Shown here: positions 20,412-31,328 of the stretch, in pieces
How the letters are laid out: every line of letters starts with the position of its first letter
Position numbering within the stretch: position 1 is the first letter of the stretch
Origin: Selaginella moellendorffii
Lineage: Eukaryota > Streptophyta > Lycopodiopsida > Selaginellales > Selaginellaceae
Reading direction: 5' to 3'
Length of the DNA stretch: 64,000 bases
Assembly: GCF_000143415.4 (NCBI RefSeq)
Contig: NW_003314350.1
Coordinates: 62,001-126,000 of the forward strand
The notes under the pieces: generated by a model
Told to the model about the DNA's origin: nothing
The model's input: only the letters and a program-made list of their open reading frames with translations
Database searches by the model: none
Translations under genes and position numbers: made by a program

Positions 20412-22911
20412 ATGGCGAATGGATTCCACGCGCTATGGGAGCCACCAGGTAGTGCACAGATCTCGCAGAATGGAGGCCACGCCAAGGGAATCCATTCTTC
20501 TTCTTTCTCTTCGTCCATTCGCAAGCCGCTTCCATTGTCCTTGTTTGGAGAGCAAGACGATGAGGACGAGGAGGGGCAAGGAAAAGAGGAAGAATTCATC
20601 GCTGCTGATCGAGGAGGAGGAGGAGAAGATGGAGAAGAAGAAGAAGAAGAATTTGGAGAATTCGAGTCAGTGGCGACGCACATTGGCGAGCAGAATGGGA
20701 ATCGCGTGGAACAAGAGAGAATAGAGAAATCACAGGAGAATGGTTTTGGAGATTTGGAAGCGCACACTCCAGAGGAAAAGATCTCGAATGGCTGGGGTTC
20801 CACGGTTCCAACCAGCGAGCTGATGCTAGCGATGCATGGTATTCGCAGCGATCGTCAAGTCCCTCTCCACGTCCCAGCTCCGTCAACTCTACTTCCAGAT
20901 CTCCACGTCCCAGCTCCATCGATCCTACTTCCACATCTCCAGTTCCCAGCTCCATCAACTCTACTTCCAGAGACCACTTCCAACGATGATGAATGGGGAG
21001 AGTTTGCGGAGCCTTCCGTTTTAAAAGGTGGTGGTGCACAGGTTGGGCTCGTCGATCTTATCTCTATGTCCGACGATCAAGAATCTCTCGGGAAACCAAG
21101 CACGGTGGCAAAGGATTTATTCTGGAGTCCAGGTGTGGAGCAAGCTTTTCCACCTTCATTGCTGGATTCACAACAAGAGGTTCTTCCAGTCGATGCTGAT
21201 ACTGCCATCTTCAGTAGCGAGATCGCTCTAGAGAAACACGAACAGTCCAAACTCACTGGCTGGGATCTGGATGAATCTCGGTGGGGTGAGAAGCAAAGCA
21301 CCGTGGAGAACTCGCCACCGGATTTCTTCTTGGAGAATGGTAACAGTGCGGGCTTTGAGCATGACGCTTCACTGTCGTTGCTGGATGCACAGCCGGATGT
21401 TCTGCCAGTCGAGAAGGATTTGGACGCTGCCAACTTGATCACTCCAGACGGGTCGAAACTCGAAACCACGGTGGAGAAGGATTTTTTCTGGGATAGTAGC
21501 AGTGAAGTTCCTCCATCGTTGCTGGATTCGCAACAGGATGTGCCAGTGGAAATCGATGGCTTCGAGCTCGCAGATGATCGCAGCTGGGCTTTCAGTGCTG
21601 CGACGCTGGAGAGCAGCGGCTATTCTCGATCAGTCAGCCTCCCAGCTCCGAAAGCCGACGTGAGCTTTCCAGGCGACATTCTCTCCGGCGACGTAACGTC
21701 CACTGGCATCTCTCACCGCCGGAGCCACAGCCATGGAGGCTTCCATCCCAGCTTTACTGCCATAGACGAGTGGTCATCGTTCGAGGAGTTTGCCACTTCC
21801 ATCGGGCCTCGCAATGCTTCGCCCAAAGGTTTGCTGCCATCTTTCGTTCGTCATATCTGGAAACACTAACATCGATCATTCCAGAGATTGTGGAGGAGCA
21901 CGAGGAGCAAAGTTTGTGGGACACAAGCCCAGCTCTAAATGCATTACAAGATAATGCACTCGCAACAACGAACAGTGATCTTATGGATTTGCTTTCGCTC
22001 GACTGGGATTCAAAGGCAGTCCTGGCAGCGACTGCCACTGACGAGGTAGGTTTTTTCCCTGCTATGCAGTAGAACGTAAAGGATGCATAGCTAAAACAAT
22101 CGTTCCAGTTCGTCGTTCCAATGCATCATTCAAGATAGCTGTGTCTGTTTTCTACGTATGCTCTTGCAGGCATGATAATTTAACTCCTATCCTTCAGGCA
22201 CAACCAAACGCAGCAGACATGGAAGAAGGGATGAAGCCGAAGTACCTCAAATCGTGGACTCTTCTCGCCCGTGCTTGTGCCACCGAGTTAAAACTCGGCC
22301 TTGGCATCTGGAACGATGCCGTGTCCCGTGGCTGTTCTACGCGACTCGTCTCCACCGAGCAAGGTTGTACGAATCTAGGAGCGAAAGTTTTCCTGCGAAA
22401 GTAGCCACTGGTTAACTAACTTTCAGCTGAAACAGGTGAAAACTACTTCACTGCCCTCGTACACATTTACCGGGTTTTTCGCCTCCTGGGTGCCTCGGCG
22501 GAGCTCTACGCGTCGTGGCTTCTTCCCGGGATTTGTGAGGAGCTCGCGCTGGCCATGGACGAGTCCCGGCTGGCCTGGACTAGGCTCGAGAGCGTGGTGG
22601 AGCTCCTTGATTCGAGGACGAGCTTGACAAGATTGGAGGAGTGTCTTCGTTGCTTGCCATCGTCGCCACAGGCACCATCGTCGCCATCATCGTGCTGTGC
22701 GTTGTCTCTCTTGCGTTTCGACTCTTTTCCAGGTGAGTTGTCGAGGCTTTTCCATTTCTCTTGGATCCGTGCAGTTCGTCGATTGACTCGTGTAGCTTCT
22801 CTAGACGTGCCACTCGTTGTCTGGGACGACAGCACATATTTTTTACCCGTCGCCAATCTCTGGGCCAACCGCGTGTCCCGAATCTCTCCTGTGGCTTACT
22901 TTAGTGGATGA
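20412..22911 (+). CDS. Synergin-gamma-like clathrin-adaptor accessory protein
   Basis: Exons 20412-21828, 21885-22045, 22198-22363, 22436-22732 and 22775-22911 give 725 residues. The N-terminal half is acidic and disordered with repeated adaptor-binding signals: EEFGEFESV and NGFGDLEA, both of the [DE]FGxF/FGDL type. Repeats containing PPSLLDSQQ and related forms follow. The C-terminal 170 residues contain LKSWTLLARACATELKLG, ENYFTALVHIYRVFRLLG and NLWANRVS, the conserved plant/animal synergin C-terminal region. The role is probably recruitment to AP-1 at the trans-Golgi. The last exon joins after a GTGAGT donor inside SFPG; this end matches the family better than reading through to the next stop. 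Confidence 0.82.
20840..20990 (+). repeat. Short tandem repeat coding for a VPAPS(T)LLP unit
   Basis: Units of about 36-39 bp (CACGTCCCAGCTCCATC...CTACTTCCA) recur four times in frame inside the large first exon of the synergin-like gene, giving a Pro/Leu-rich linker. Confidence 0.6.
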
Positions 22912-23096
22912 AGGACGACGACACTGCCAAGAGCTTCCCGTGGGATTGCGTTTACGTGGTTTGTAGAGTTACTTGTTTAAAAGCGGCCGCCGCAATGTAC
23001 AAGAGGTTCCCGACAACTACCAAAGAAAGATCTTAAATATCTTCCTAGAGAAATAGACCAGCAAGAAAACGAACCTAGAAGGCATAGCCGCTTGCG

Positions 23097-24735
23097 TCAA
23101 GCGGTCACACCACGGCTTGCCATGTCTTTATGGACGAGCGTCAAGCTTTTCTCGAGCTCTTGACGTGTCAGGTCAGCAATTTCTACCTGGAAAGCACAAA
23201 GAAAACAAAACAGTGAAAGAACGATGACAACGAACTTAAAGATTTTTTGCCACCTTTCCAATCCATGTTTTGATCTCTTTCCTCAGACCGAAAGCTTTGT
23301 TTCGTGCTTTCATATAGTCCATGGCGGTCGGTTGTGGAGGCCCATCTTGATTTTGAAGAGCAATTATGACCGCGTCGTGGAGTTTTCTCTGCGATCAAGG
23401 AATGTTTTCAGGAAGAATCTCAGAAAAGATAACTAGACAGACACTCACCCGCTGAACTCTCTCGGCCATGATAAATCCATCTGCCGAGTTAACAAGTGGA
23501 AATCGATCCGTGAGTGATTGCTTCATTCGTAGTCCTTGGTCGTGGGCGTAAGATAGCATCTCCAGCGTGTTCTCGAGGACCTGCATTGCCAACACCGCTG
23601 TATCGAGAAACGGAGCAAAGACGGGAAGATCTGATTCATAAAGGAAGAAAAACTCGGAGAGCGCAGACACTACCTGCAACGTCGACTTGATCAAACGCTT
23701 TAGCCGACGTATCTCCTTAACTCGCTCGCGCATCCGGGCGTTGAGCTGACCATTTACGATCTTGAGCTCGTCAAAATCCACCACGTGAAGAATTTCCTCG
23801 AGATCTTTCTTGTTTCCGAATTGCTTGAGCAAACTGTTGCGCTCGGTCTTGGCTCTGGCGTTCTTTGCCAGAACGTTGTCCCTTAAGTTCTTCTTCCTTC
23901 TGTTCTTGTCCACGACGAATCTACATCAACGAAAGGAATAATCCAAGTTTCGGTATCCGAAAAAGCCGAGAAGAAAGAAAAGAAGCGACTGACCTGAGAA
24001 TATCTTCTGAGTATGGCTTGTCTACGGGATTGAGCTGTGCCAGCAGCAACACATCCCTGTTGAAATCAACACGATCCTTCCTGAATTCGGCAACTCGGTG
24101 CTTGGCCGCATTGAGAACCGCTCGGAGGTCGTCGAGAATGCGGTCTTGTTCCACTTTGATCTTCTCGATATACTGCCGCTGGAACAGGCACTCCTCGTCC
24201 ACAATCTCCAGTTTCTCCTCGGGGCTCAACGTCAAGACCACCATCTCCTGAGGCTTTGCTGCCACTTGCGAGAATCGGACGCCACTTCTCGCGGGTTGAT
24301 CCGCCGCAACTTCTGAAGCTGCTCTCGCCGCCGCTGCCGCCGCCTTGGCCTTCTCTTCCGCCTCGGCCTTTTCTTTCTCTTCCTGCTCCTTCTCCATGCT
24401 TTCCAGATGAAGCTGGAGGCTGGATTTTCGCGCTACAACCACGCGCTGGATCAAAGAGAAAAGAAAAGAGTCAGCGCTAGGCGATAACACGAAAGAAAAC
24501 AAGCAATGCACGATCTTGTCGAAAGGAAATAGAGGGAATATGGCCAAGAATCGTGAGATTTGGAGGCAATACACCGGATTTCGACCGGAGCTGGACGAAA
24601 TATCACAATGCGGGGGATGGAAAAACTCACCGAGAGATGCTCCGAGAGCATCGCGTTCTCGACGCGGATGAACATCTGCTGGCGATGGAGCTCTCTAAGC
24701 TGCTTGGCGCGCTCCTCCACCTCCAGATCGGCCAT
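23097..24735 (-). CDS. CCDC113-like: CCDC113-like coiled-coil protein of cilia/flagella (DUF4201 family)
   Basis: Exons 24735-24631, 24445-23994, 23920-23674, 23580-23449, 23388-23254 and 23186-23097 encode 386 residues, close to the animal CCDC113 length. Almost the whole protein is predicted coiled coil. The most telling part is VVDFDELKIVNGQLNARMRER followed by LIKSTLQVLENTLEML, the core of the CCDC113/CCDC96 (CFAP263/CFAP184) domain. Proteins of this family sit on axonemes near the radial spokes. In land plants only lineages with flagellated sperm keep such genes, so this is strong evidence for a lycophyte, fern or bryophyte. Intron 3 (23673-23581, 93 nt) has no in-frame stop. The name rests on motif memory. 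Confidence 0.8.
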
Positions 24736-25097
24736 GGGGGCCGGGCGCGAGACCTAGCGCTCCTGGCGATGGCGCCCCAGCTCAAACCGCAAAGAATGAA
24801 GAGGAGGGAATTTTTCTGGGGTTGAGTCAGATAGGCTTTAGGGCTTAAAGAGCGGTTGGTCGTTAGAAATATCCTTTTGCCCGCTCCGCCAGTGCCGGAG
24901 AGCCACGTGGCTTCGTTATTAAACGAAGATGCCAATTAGACTAAGACATTGTTAGCTAGTTAATCGTGCTTAAGAAAAGCCAGATGGCCGATTTTCAACA
25001 CGTCCAGCGTTTTTGTGTGGCAATGGCGGGGCTTTTCTGTTTCTTTCAAAATCCCTGTTCTTCTTCCACTCCCTGTTCGTGGCTTTAGGTTTTGGCG
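24736..25097. promoter_or_regulatory. Divergent promoter between CCDC113-like and WAT1-like genes
   Basis: Start codons are 362 bp apart on opposite strands. A CCACGTGG palindrome (CACGTG at about 24904-24909) lies near the centre. No other feature recognised. Confidence 0.4.
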
Positions 25098-26565
25098 ATG
25101 GCGGACATCCGCGCCAGCAATCTCACTGTTCATGCAGCGCTCCTGTTGACGCAGTTCCTCACGGCCTTCATGACGCTCGCGACGCAGGCGGTGCTCAAGG
25201 AAGGCGTGAATCGCCTCGTTCTCGGGTGCTACTGCCTCTTTCTCGCAGGAGCGGTGCTCGCGGTTGCTGCATTCGTGTTTGAGAGGTAAAGAACTGCGAG
25301 ATTTCGGCTGGATTCTCGCGTTTTCTTGAAATAACTCTCGTCGCCCCCCTTTCTTGGCACGAATGGCATCACACAGGGGGCGGGATCTTCGAATTACGTT
25401 TGGATTGATTCTCCAGCTGCTCGTCTTTGGTTTCTTGTAAGTGCTTTTGGATGATCGAGAGCAACTGACGGTCTAATCGAGGTATCTTGTTTGTGCTTTT
25501 CTCCTTTTTTCTCCCTTGAACAGTGTGTTTATCATACAAATTCTGGGATTAGTGGGGCTCTCCAAGACTTCGGCCAGCTTTGTCTCGGCAATGCATCCAC
25601 TGTCAACCGTTTTTACTGCCGCGTTCGCGATGCTCTTTGGGTGAGGACAAAGAAGCTCCAGTACTAAGTAAAGATCGAGCTAACTTTCCTCTTTTTCTAG
25701 GGTAGAGAAAGTGAAACTTCTCTCAGTGTACGGGCAAGCGAAGATCGCCGGCATTCTCGTTTGCGCTGGCGGTGCAATCTTGATGATCCTCTACAAAGGC
25801 CCGTGCGTTCTCGGCTTGCAGTGCTCGTCACCGTCCTCGACAACGCCGATCAAATCCGTAAGGACTGGGGTCGAGTTCCAGGTCGGTGCCTTTTGCATCG
25901 TTCTAAGCTCTATGGCCGCTGGAGCAATGGGAACTTTTGCGGTAAAAAATGCTCTCTTCTCTTTACATCTTCATTCGTTTTTTATTTTTCCAGGCAAAGC
26001 TGCTTGAGAAGCGCCCCACACCAGTCACAATCCTGGCAATCACTTTCTTGATAGGATCACTCGTCAGTGGGACGGCTGGGTTCTTCACAATCGACAGTTC
26101 CGCGTGGAGATTAACCGGGAGTTTAGTCCCCGTCGTTATGCTCATCGTAAGTTTCCATACTCTGGTGCTGCTTTGCCTAGGCTCAAAGTAACCATACACA
26201 CTGGTTTTTGGTTTTGCTCAGTCCGTTCTTTCCTTGTCCATATTTCCAGTTTTGATGCTTTGGAGCGTGATGCGGCTCGGCCCCACGATCGTCGGCTGCT
26301 ACACGCCTGTAAATACACTCATCACGTCGCTTTTCTCGAGCATTTTCCTGGGCAGGCAAGCAAGCAAAAGTCTAGACATCTAAAATGCTTCTTTTTTTGC
26401 TTTTGCTTTTGCTTTTGCAGCATCATCGGGGCACTTTTCATTTTGATCGGACTTTTGCTCGTTAGCTGGGCCCACGAGGAGTGCTCCAAATCAACCGCCG
26501 AACAAGAAGCACCATGCTCGGCGGAGCCCCTCATCGAGAAGATCGAAGCTATAAATCTCGCCTAG
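25098..26565 (+). CDS. WAT1-related (EamA/DMT) multi-span transporter
   Basis: Exons 25098-25285, 25377-25436, 25524-25640, 25701-25941, 25994-26146, 26222-26355 and 26421-26565 give 345 residues with about ten hydrophobic helices in two EamA repeats. Diagnostic pieces are GLSKTSASFVSAMHPLSTVFTA, GQAKIAGILVCAGGAILMILYKGP, VMRLGPTIVGCYTPVNTL and FLGSIIGALFILIGLLLVSW. The last two match plant WAT1/nodulin-21 (UmamiT) proteins, which export amino acids or auxin-related compounds at plasma membrane or tonoplast. Intron 6 (26356-26420) uses a GC donor (CAG/GCAAGC), required to keep the FLGS junction. ATG 25098 is the first; the upstream frame has no other. Confidence 0.88.
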
Positions 26566-27002
26566 CTCAACAGGAAAGTTGTAAATACTACTACCACTAC
26601 AGGCTACTCTCATATCATGGGTGAGTATCATTCGCTTCAACTTAGTCAGCACGGATTTCTCTGATCCGAAAGATGGTGTTTGACATGATTGAGATCTAAT
26701 CACTTTGGCACCCAATGAAGATAGAAAAGAAATTCAAGTAATGTGCCCAGACAGAAAGGGTCCGTAGCAAAATCGCCGAAGCCATTTGCTGCGGATGAGT
26801 GTGCTGGATCAATCTAGCAAGAGAAAAATAAGTCGCAAGCAACAGCGCATTGCTATCGACTGAGTGCCCTTGCCTTTGCATACAAACCCTAGGCGGCCAC
26901 AAGAGCCCTAATAAATCCAAACCTAGCATATTCCTAGAGCATCAAATAGTTTAGCATATTCGGTGAGTATCGCATATTCAACTTTTATTCTAGGCTCGCT
27001 GG
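26566..27002. other. Intergenic, nothing recognised
   Basis: Lies between the transporter stop and the decayed duplicate. Only short shadow ORFs without domains. Confidence 0.4.
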
Positions 27003-27680
27003 ATTGTCCAATCCCACACGCTCGATCAGCTTACCTCAGTGGTGAGGATGTCAAGATCGGACTCGAGCCTTATAACATCCGCACCAGCTCCAATGAAGTT
27101 CTCCGCGGTTTCGATGATGCTTAAGAACATAGTTTTTTCTAGTCTTTGGAACTCACCTTCTTCGAAGAGGAAGAGTCCAGGCTTCGTTCTTCAGATAGAG
27201 AAAGTCATCCTTGGCGATCTTGTCACACAGAACATCAAATTCGATCATATCGAAGTCAAGGTCTTTGCAGTCCTGGAGAAAAATTGACAAGAACACAAAA
27301 AAGCATTAGAACCGATCGACAAGAGAAAGAACTTCTCATTCATTCTCATCGTACCTGGACGTACTGTTTGAAAGATTTCCGGCCGCCCCCAAGAACATCT
27401 TCGGCCCATCCACCGGAGGTCACATAAATCCCGCGCCAATGAGCCAGCTCGATCATATCCCTGAGCGACCGCGACATCAAATTGGAGAACTGGAGCCCAG
27501 CGATCGAGCTCCCGCTGGACTCCAAAATTTGCTACACCACTCAGAAACTCACAATCTCGCAGTTCCTCCCTTCCTCGAGGTAGCGCGATCCCAAGAAAGA
27601 ATGGGAGTCCGCCCGGTGATCCGGCTTTTCCGTGCGACCATGAAGATCACATCGCCCAAACATCGCTCCTCTGACCAGAA
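27003..27680 (-). pseudogene. Decayed copy of the HSA32-like gene (parent 31,329-32,307)
   Basis: The bases match the parent gene exon by exon and intron by intron: the exon-4 part near 27003-27125, exon 3 near 27160-27270, exon 2 near 27355-27535 and exon 1 near 27575-27670. Introns are retained, so the copy arose through DNA, not RNA. It lacks exon 5. Bases are lost in exon 4 and exon 3, and exon 1 has GGGCG where the parent has GGGGGCG just after the ATG, a two-base loss that shifts the frame. Confidence 0.85.
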
Positions 27681-27689
27681 GCTTAGTTT

Positions 27690-28073
27690 TGTACTAACGT
27701 TTTCTAGCAAAGTCCTTTGGTGGGCTTTTCCTCGTCGATCGAAGAACCGTCGCTACGATCGAGCAGCGCGACGCGCTGATTTCGAAGCTTTGGACGAGCT
27801 CTTCCTCTTCGCTTCGTTCCTCTTTGAGAAGAGAAATCAACAAGTTGATTCCAAGTCCACCAGCTCGAGTAGTAAGTAGGAAAACGAAACCCTCCCCTGC
27901 TTCAAATTTTTTACTCTGACATTTATGTGTGGCAAAACGAAAGAACGTAATCACCTGCTCTTGCCTGTCCTCTTGCTTGACATTTCCGTCCAAACGAAAC
28001 GGTGGCCCCCTTTCCCCGAGACAAAACTCAAGGATGTCTGTCATTTGAGAGAAAAAAGGAACGTGATATAAGC
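27690..28073 (-). pseudogene. Decayed copy of the 3' part of the DDM1-like gene (parent 32,420-33,313)
   Basis: Continues the same duplicated block. Bases 27710-27835 match the last exon of the DDM1-like gene. The sequence then jumps to exon 12 (about 27840-27915) and exon 11 (about 27955-28065) of the parent, so about 440 bp including exons 13 and 14 are missing. Order and strand are as in the parent; no function expected. Confidence 0.82.
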
Positions 28074-28080
28074 ACATTAA

Positions 28081-28781
28081 GTAGTGTTTACTTACATGTT
28101 TGTTATGTGATGGTTTGATTGTACACTTTTAGATATTATAAGTTTTAATATTAATTAGAACATAATTTTGGAAGACCATAGTTTCATAACGAAGGTACAC
28201 ATTTAACACTTCTAGCTAATATATATACATCAAATGTTGCAATAAATTAGAGATTTATTTCATACTGATAATGGTAAGGTGTAAATGTTTTCTACGGTTA
28301 AAGGTGGTGTTTTTTTTATATACTACATGCAATGCTAGGTGGTATGCCTATACCTGGCGCACTCTCAACACCAACTTGGAAGAATTTTTTTTTACCAACT
28401 TTCTCCTCTTCGCATTTCTTGGCTGCCTCCACTCTTGCCGTCTGATCAATGGAAGCATTCTGCACAAAAAAACCACACAATGATCACAAAAGAAAGTCAC
28501 GCTCTGTTTATTATTATTCCTGGAGTTGTAAAGTGTTCAACCTTTTTTCTCCCACATGTACTCCCCTAGAAACCAAACTACCCTCTGGGAGCTACTGCAC
28601 TACATTGCTCGAAGAAATTCCCTAATGCCACGACATATATCTGCCACTGACCATCGTCACCAAAGGGTGATGCATGACGCTCCTTTCGCCTTGAGTTTTG
28701 TAGACAAGTATTTTATATGATTCCTACATCTCCAACTAAGAATGTAGCTACAGCACCAGATACTTATCTCCAAACAGGTCC
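28081..28781. other. AT-rich spacer 3' of the Crinkler-like gene
   Basis: Markedly more AT-rich than both neighbours at 28080-28280. No ORF with a recognisable domain and no terminal repeats found by eye. Confidence 0.4.
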
Positions 28782-31046
28782 TTAGGGATATGACAATGGA
28801 AGCATGCGCTTCACAATATCCTCCTCCGTGTCAGTCATCTGCAGAACATGACCACGGGTGTTGAGCTTCAGCACATCCCTCATTGCATCCACAACAGAAT
28901 CCTCTAAAAGAAACGGGAACAGCTGACGAGACAGCCCGTAAATAACTATAGTCTGCTGGGCAGAACCTTCAACACTCACACGATTATCAGGTGAGCCGAG
29001 CTGGAAAACAAGACTAAGCATGAACCCCACGCCATCAACACCAGCCTCAAGCTTCTCAACCGCTTTTGCCATGCCAGTCTTTCTGTCAGCTTCCCATCGT
29101 TTTGCCTGGATCCCAATCGCACCCTTGCTGCTTGGCAGAACGTTGTGAACGGCCTTCTGTCCGGGCTTGCACGTTAATGCTCGATAGTGTTGGGAGCAGT
29201 CGTTGATCAGGGCGGCATCCAACCTTCCGTAAGTTGGCGAGAAGCTGTTAAACTGGAGCTCAGCGTCCAAGTGAACTGTGCTTGCTAGACCGTCTGGAAC
29301 CATTCCCAGCAGCGTAGTCAAGAACTCTCGGAGTGTTATCTTCTTTGTGTACATCACGTCCTTCTTGCCTTTGAGACACGTGAGCATGGCTAGCAGCACT
29401 AGTAACCTGGTGACCATCTCTCCCCTTGGATCACCAGTAACCACGCCTTTCTTGCACATCTTGGAGACGGACACAAGAATCTTGCAGAGCTTGTTCTTGT
29501 CAAGTAAGACTGATGCTGCGGCTGATGCAAGAACCGGTTCAGCAGCATTAGAGACGTGAACTCGTTGCATGTCTTCGGAAATCCACGATGCCGTCATCAT
29601 ATGATGGGCCATGCTGAGCTCCGCCACCTCCGACCATGATGCAACCTCCACTCCAACAGTGCACCCGAGAACACCAACCACCATCTCATCTTTTAGTTCC
29701 TCCTGCAGGTTAAGCTTGTCCCTCGCAAGGCCGAGCAACTTTTCAGGACTGCACCCTCGGTCGATAAAAGCGCGCCACAGAGGCCTTCCAAGGCGGAAGA
29801 CAGATTCTGCTCCACCAGGCCGAGGAGGTGCCGCTGTCCCTGTTAGCCAAAACGGCTTGAACAGCTTAAAGTCTCGAGAGGGCACTTTTCTTGTCGGATC
29901 CAAGGCTTGCGCCGGCACAGAATTTGACAAGCGCGGATTCGTACCAAGCATTACTGCCCAAAGACCAGAAGATGCTGTCCTGAGAACCCGCCTTAAAAGT
30001 GTGAATCCAGTATCCATTTCATCCGCCAACTCAGTATCCGCCAACGTTCTAGCCTCGTCAAAGCAAAACAACACCTTCAGCCGCTTGCCGTCGGGTCCCG
30101 CAACGCCAAGCACAGGCAACTTTTCGATGGCAGCCTTCAAGGCTCTCTGCACAGTACGGTATACATGGTTTTCCCCCCACAGAAAGTTTGTGGTCTGACG
30201 CTCAAACGTTATCAGGCCGGGCGCCTCTTGCGCCACAACTGCAGAGTCTTGAAGACGCTCCAGACAGCCTGGTATTTTGTCACGTATCATGGCTGCTATA
30301 GGAAATCCATGCTCAGGATGCGTCTGCTTCAAAATCCAGAGACCCGGGTTAGGACCTCCGCCGCCTTCTTCTTTAGAGTTTCCAGTGTCAGACTCCGGAA
30401 TGCCTTCCCCAACATACTCTCCGAGAGCCTCAATGCTGGCAATTAGAAACGCAGTCATCTTGAGTGCCGTTGCGTTTGTCGTACAGATCCAGTCGGCCAA
30501 ATGTGGAGTCCGGCCGGGCATTCCAGCCGAGTCAACCTTCATGCAGGAGACATAGATGGTGTACAAGCCTTTCCTGTGAAGCTCACACGCGAGCCTTGAC
30601 TTCCCCCAGCCGCTGCCCTGCACCACAGCAAAGTACGGCGCAAGATACCTGGAGCCGGGCGTTATCCAGGTCATGTAATCCTGCTCGATCTTACGCCACA
30701 GCTCCTCCAGTATGTCCATGTCCTGAAGTGGATAGTCGAAGAAAGCTTTCTGTGCTATCCCCATGCCCGGCGCTGCTCCTCTGCGAGCCCGCCACATGCG
30801 GACGTTGATATTCAGAGACTCCTCAGCCATGCTATCCACCGCAGCCAGAAACTCCTCCCTAGTGTTGAGATTTGCCAGCCGCGTTCGCTTACTACCGGTC
30901 GAGTGCAGCCAACCCGCAACTGCATCTATCTCCCCCGATGCAAAATTGGATCTCACCCATGAAGCGAGACATTCGAAGGTGAGGTCCTTCTCAGTTGGAG
31001 GCCTGAAACTTGCTGATTCAAAGATCTTCCTCGCTCGTTTCGCCAT
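28782..31046 (-). CDS. Crinkler-type P-loop NTPase with C-terminal nuclease-like (PD-(D/E)XK) domain
   Basis: One uninterrupted frame of 754 residues, intronless among intron-rich neighbours. A divergent N-terminal region is followed by a P-loop, GSGWGKS at 144-150, preceded by the strand FAVVQ. The following segment (LYTIYVSCMK) is where fungal and oomycete relatives carry a conserved strand. Walker B is VLFCFDE at 325-331, and further downstream MLGTNPRL fits a sensor strand. Near the C-terminus, a restriction-nuclease-like core is suggested by D610 (SPTYGRLDAAL) and Q647-x-K649 (IGIQAKRW). This order, a STAND-like NTPase plus REase-fold domain, is that of the CRN/CR effector family, known in oomycetes, fungi, chytrids and some plants and thought to derive from transposons. 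The host role is unknown. There is no secretion signal. The frame is intact, suggesting selection or recent arrival. Confidence 0.72.
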   Translation of the reverse strand: MAKRARKIFESASFRPPTEKDLTFECLASWVRSNFASGEIDAVAGWLHSTGSKRTRLANLNTREEFLAAVDSMAEESLNINVRMWRARRGAAPGMGIAQKAFFDYPLQDMDILEELWRKIEQDYMTWITPGSRYLAPYFAVVQGSGWGKSRLACELHRKGLYTIYVSCMKVDSAGMPGRTPHLADWICTTNATALKMTAFLIASIEALGEYVGEGIPESDTGNSKEEGGGGPNPGLWILKQTHPEHGFPIAAMIRDKIPGCLERLQDSAVVAQEAPGLITFERQTTNFLWGENHVYRTVQRALKAAIEKLPVLGVAGPDGKRLKVLFCFDEARTLADTELADEMDTGFTLLRRVLRTASSGLWAVMLGTNPRLSNSVPAQALDPTRKVPSRDFKLFKPFWLTGTAAPPRPGGAESVFRLGRPLWRAFIDRGCSPEKLLGLARDKLNLQEELKDEMVVGVLGCTVGVEVASWSEVAELSMAHHMMTASWISEDMQRVHVSNAAEPVLASAAASVLLDKNKLCKILVSVSKMCKKGVVTGDPRGEMVTRLLVLLAMLTCLKGKKDVMYTKKITLREFLTTLLGMVPDGLASTVHLDAELQFNSFSPTYGRLDAALINDCSQHYRALTCKPGQKAVHNVLPSSKGAIGIQAKRWEADRKTGMAKAVEKLEAGVDGVGFMLSLVFQLGSPDNRVSVEGSAQQTIVIYGLSRQLFPFLLEDSVVDAMRDVLKLNTRGHVLQMTDTEEDIVKRMLPLSYP

Positions 31047-31328
31047 AACCCTTAGGTATGTAAAAGGTCCGGGTTATCTGCTAAAATAAAAAGATTGCTT
31101 TTGGCTTGATTTATTTTTTTTTTTCTATTTCAGGTATTGGGTAAAATCTTTTAGTTCCCATTAGGAATCCTTAAAGAAAAGACAAATCTATAATGCAACC
31201 ATGTAGTTTCTTAACCGTAACATCTGTTATATAAAACTAGAGTTTTTAGGTTAATTGATATGTACTTTCACTCGAATCCCGATAACACATCTTTTTAATC
31301 TCTTTGTTTCAACTAGTATTCGTAAATA
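31047..31328. other. AT-rich spacer 5' of the Crinkler-like gene
   Basis: AT-rich with T- and A-runs. It holds the promoter of the Crinkler-like gene and the 3' flank of the HSA32-like gene. No repeat matching the spacer at 28081-28781 was found by eye. Confidence 0.4.

Noticed and set aside
23395-23913. Reading the CCDC113-like exons 3-4 as one exon
   Set aside because: The frame is open but would insert a hydrophobic stretch into the conserved coiled-coil junction, and good GT and AG sites are present.
29611-30198. 195-codon plus-strand ORF
   Set aside because: Antisense shadow of the Crinkler-like gene; no domain.
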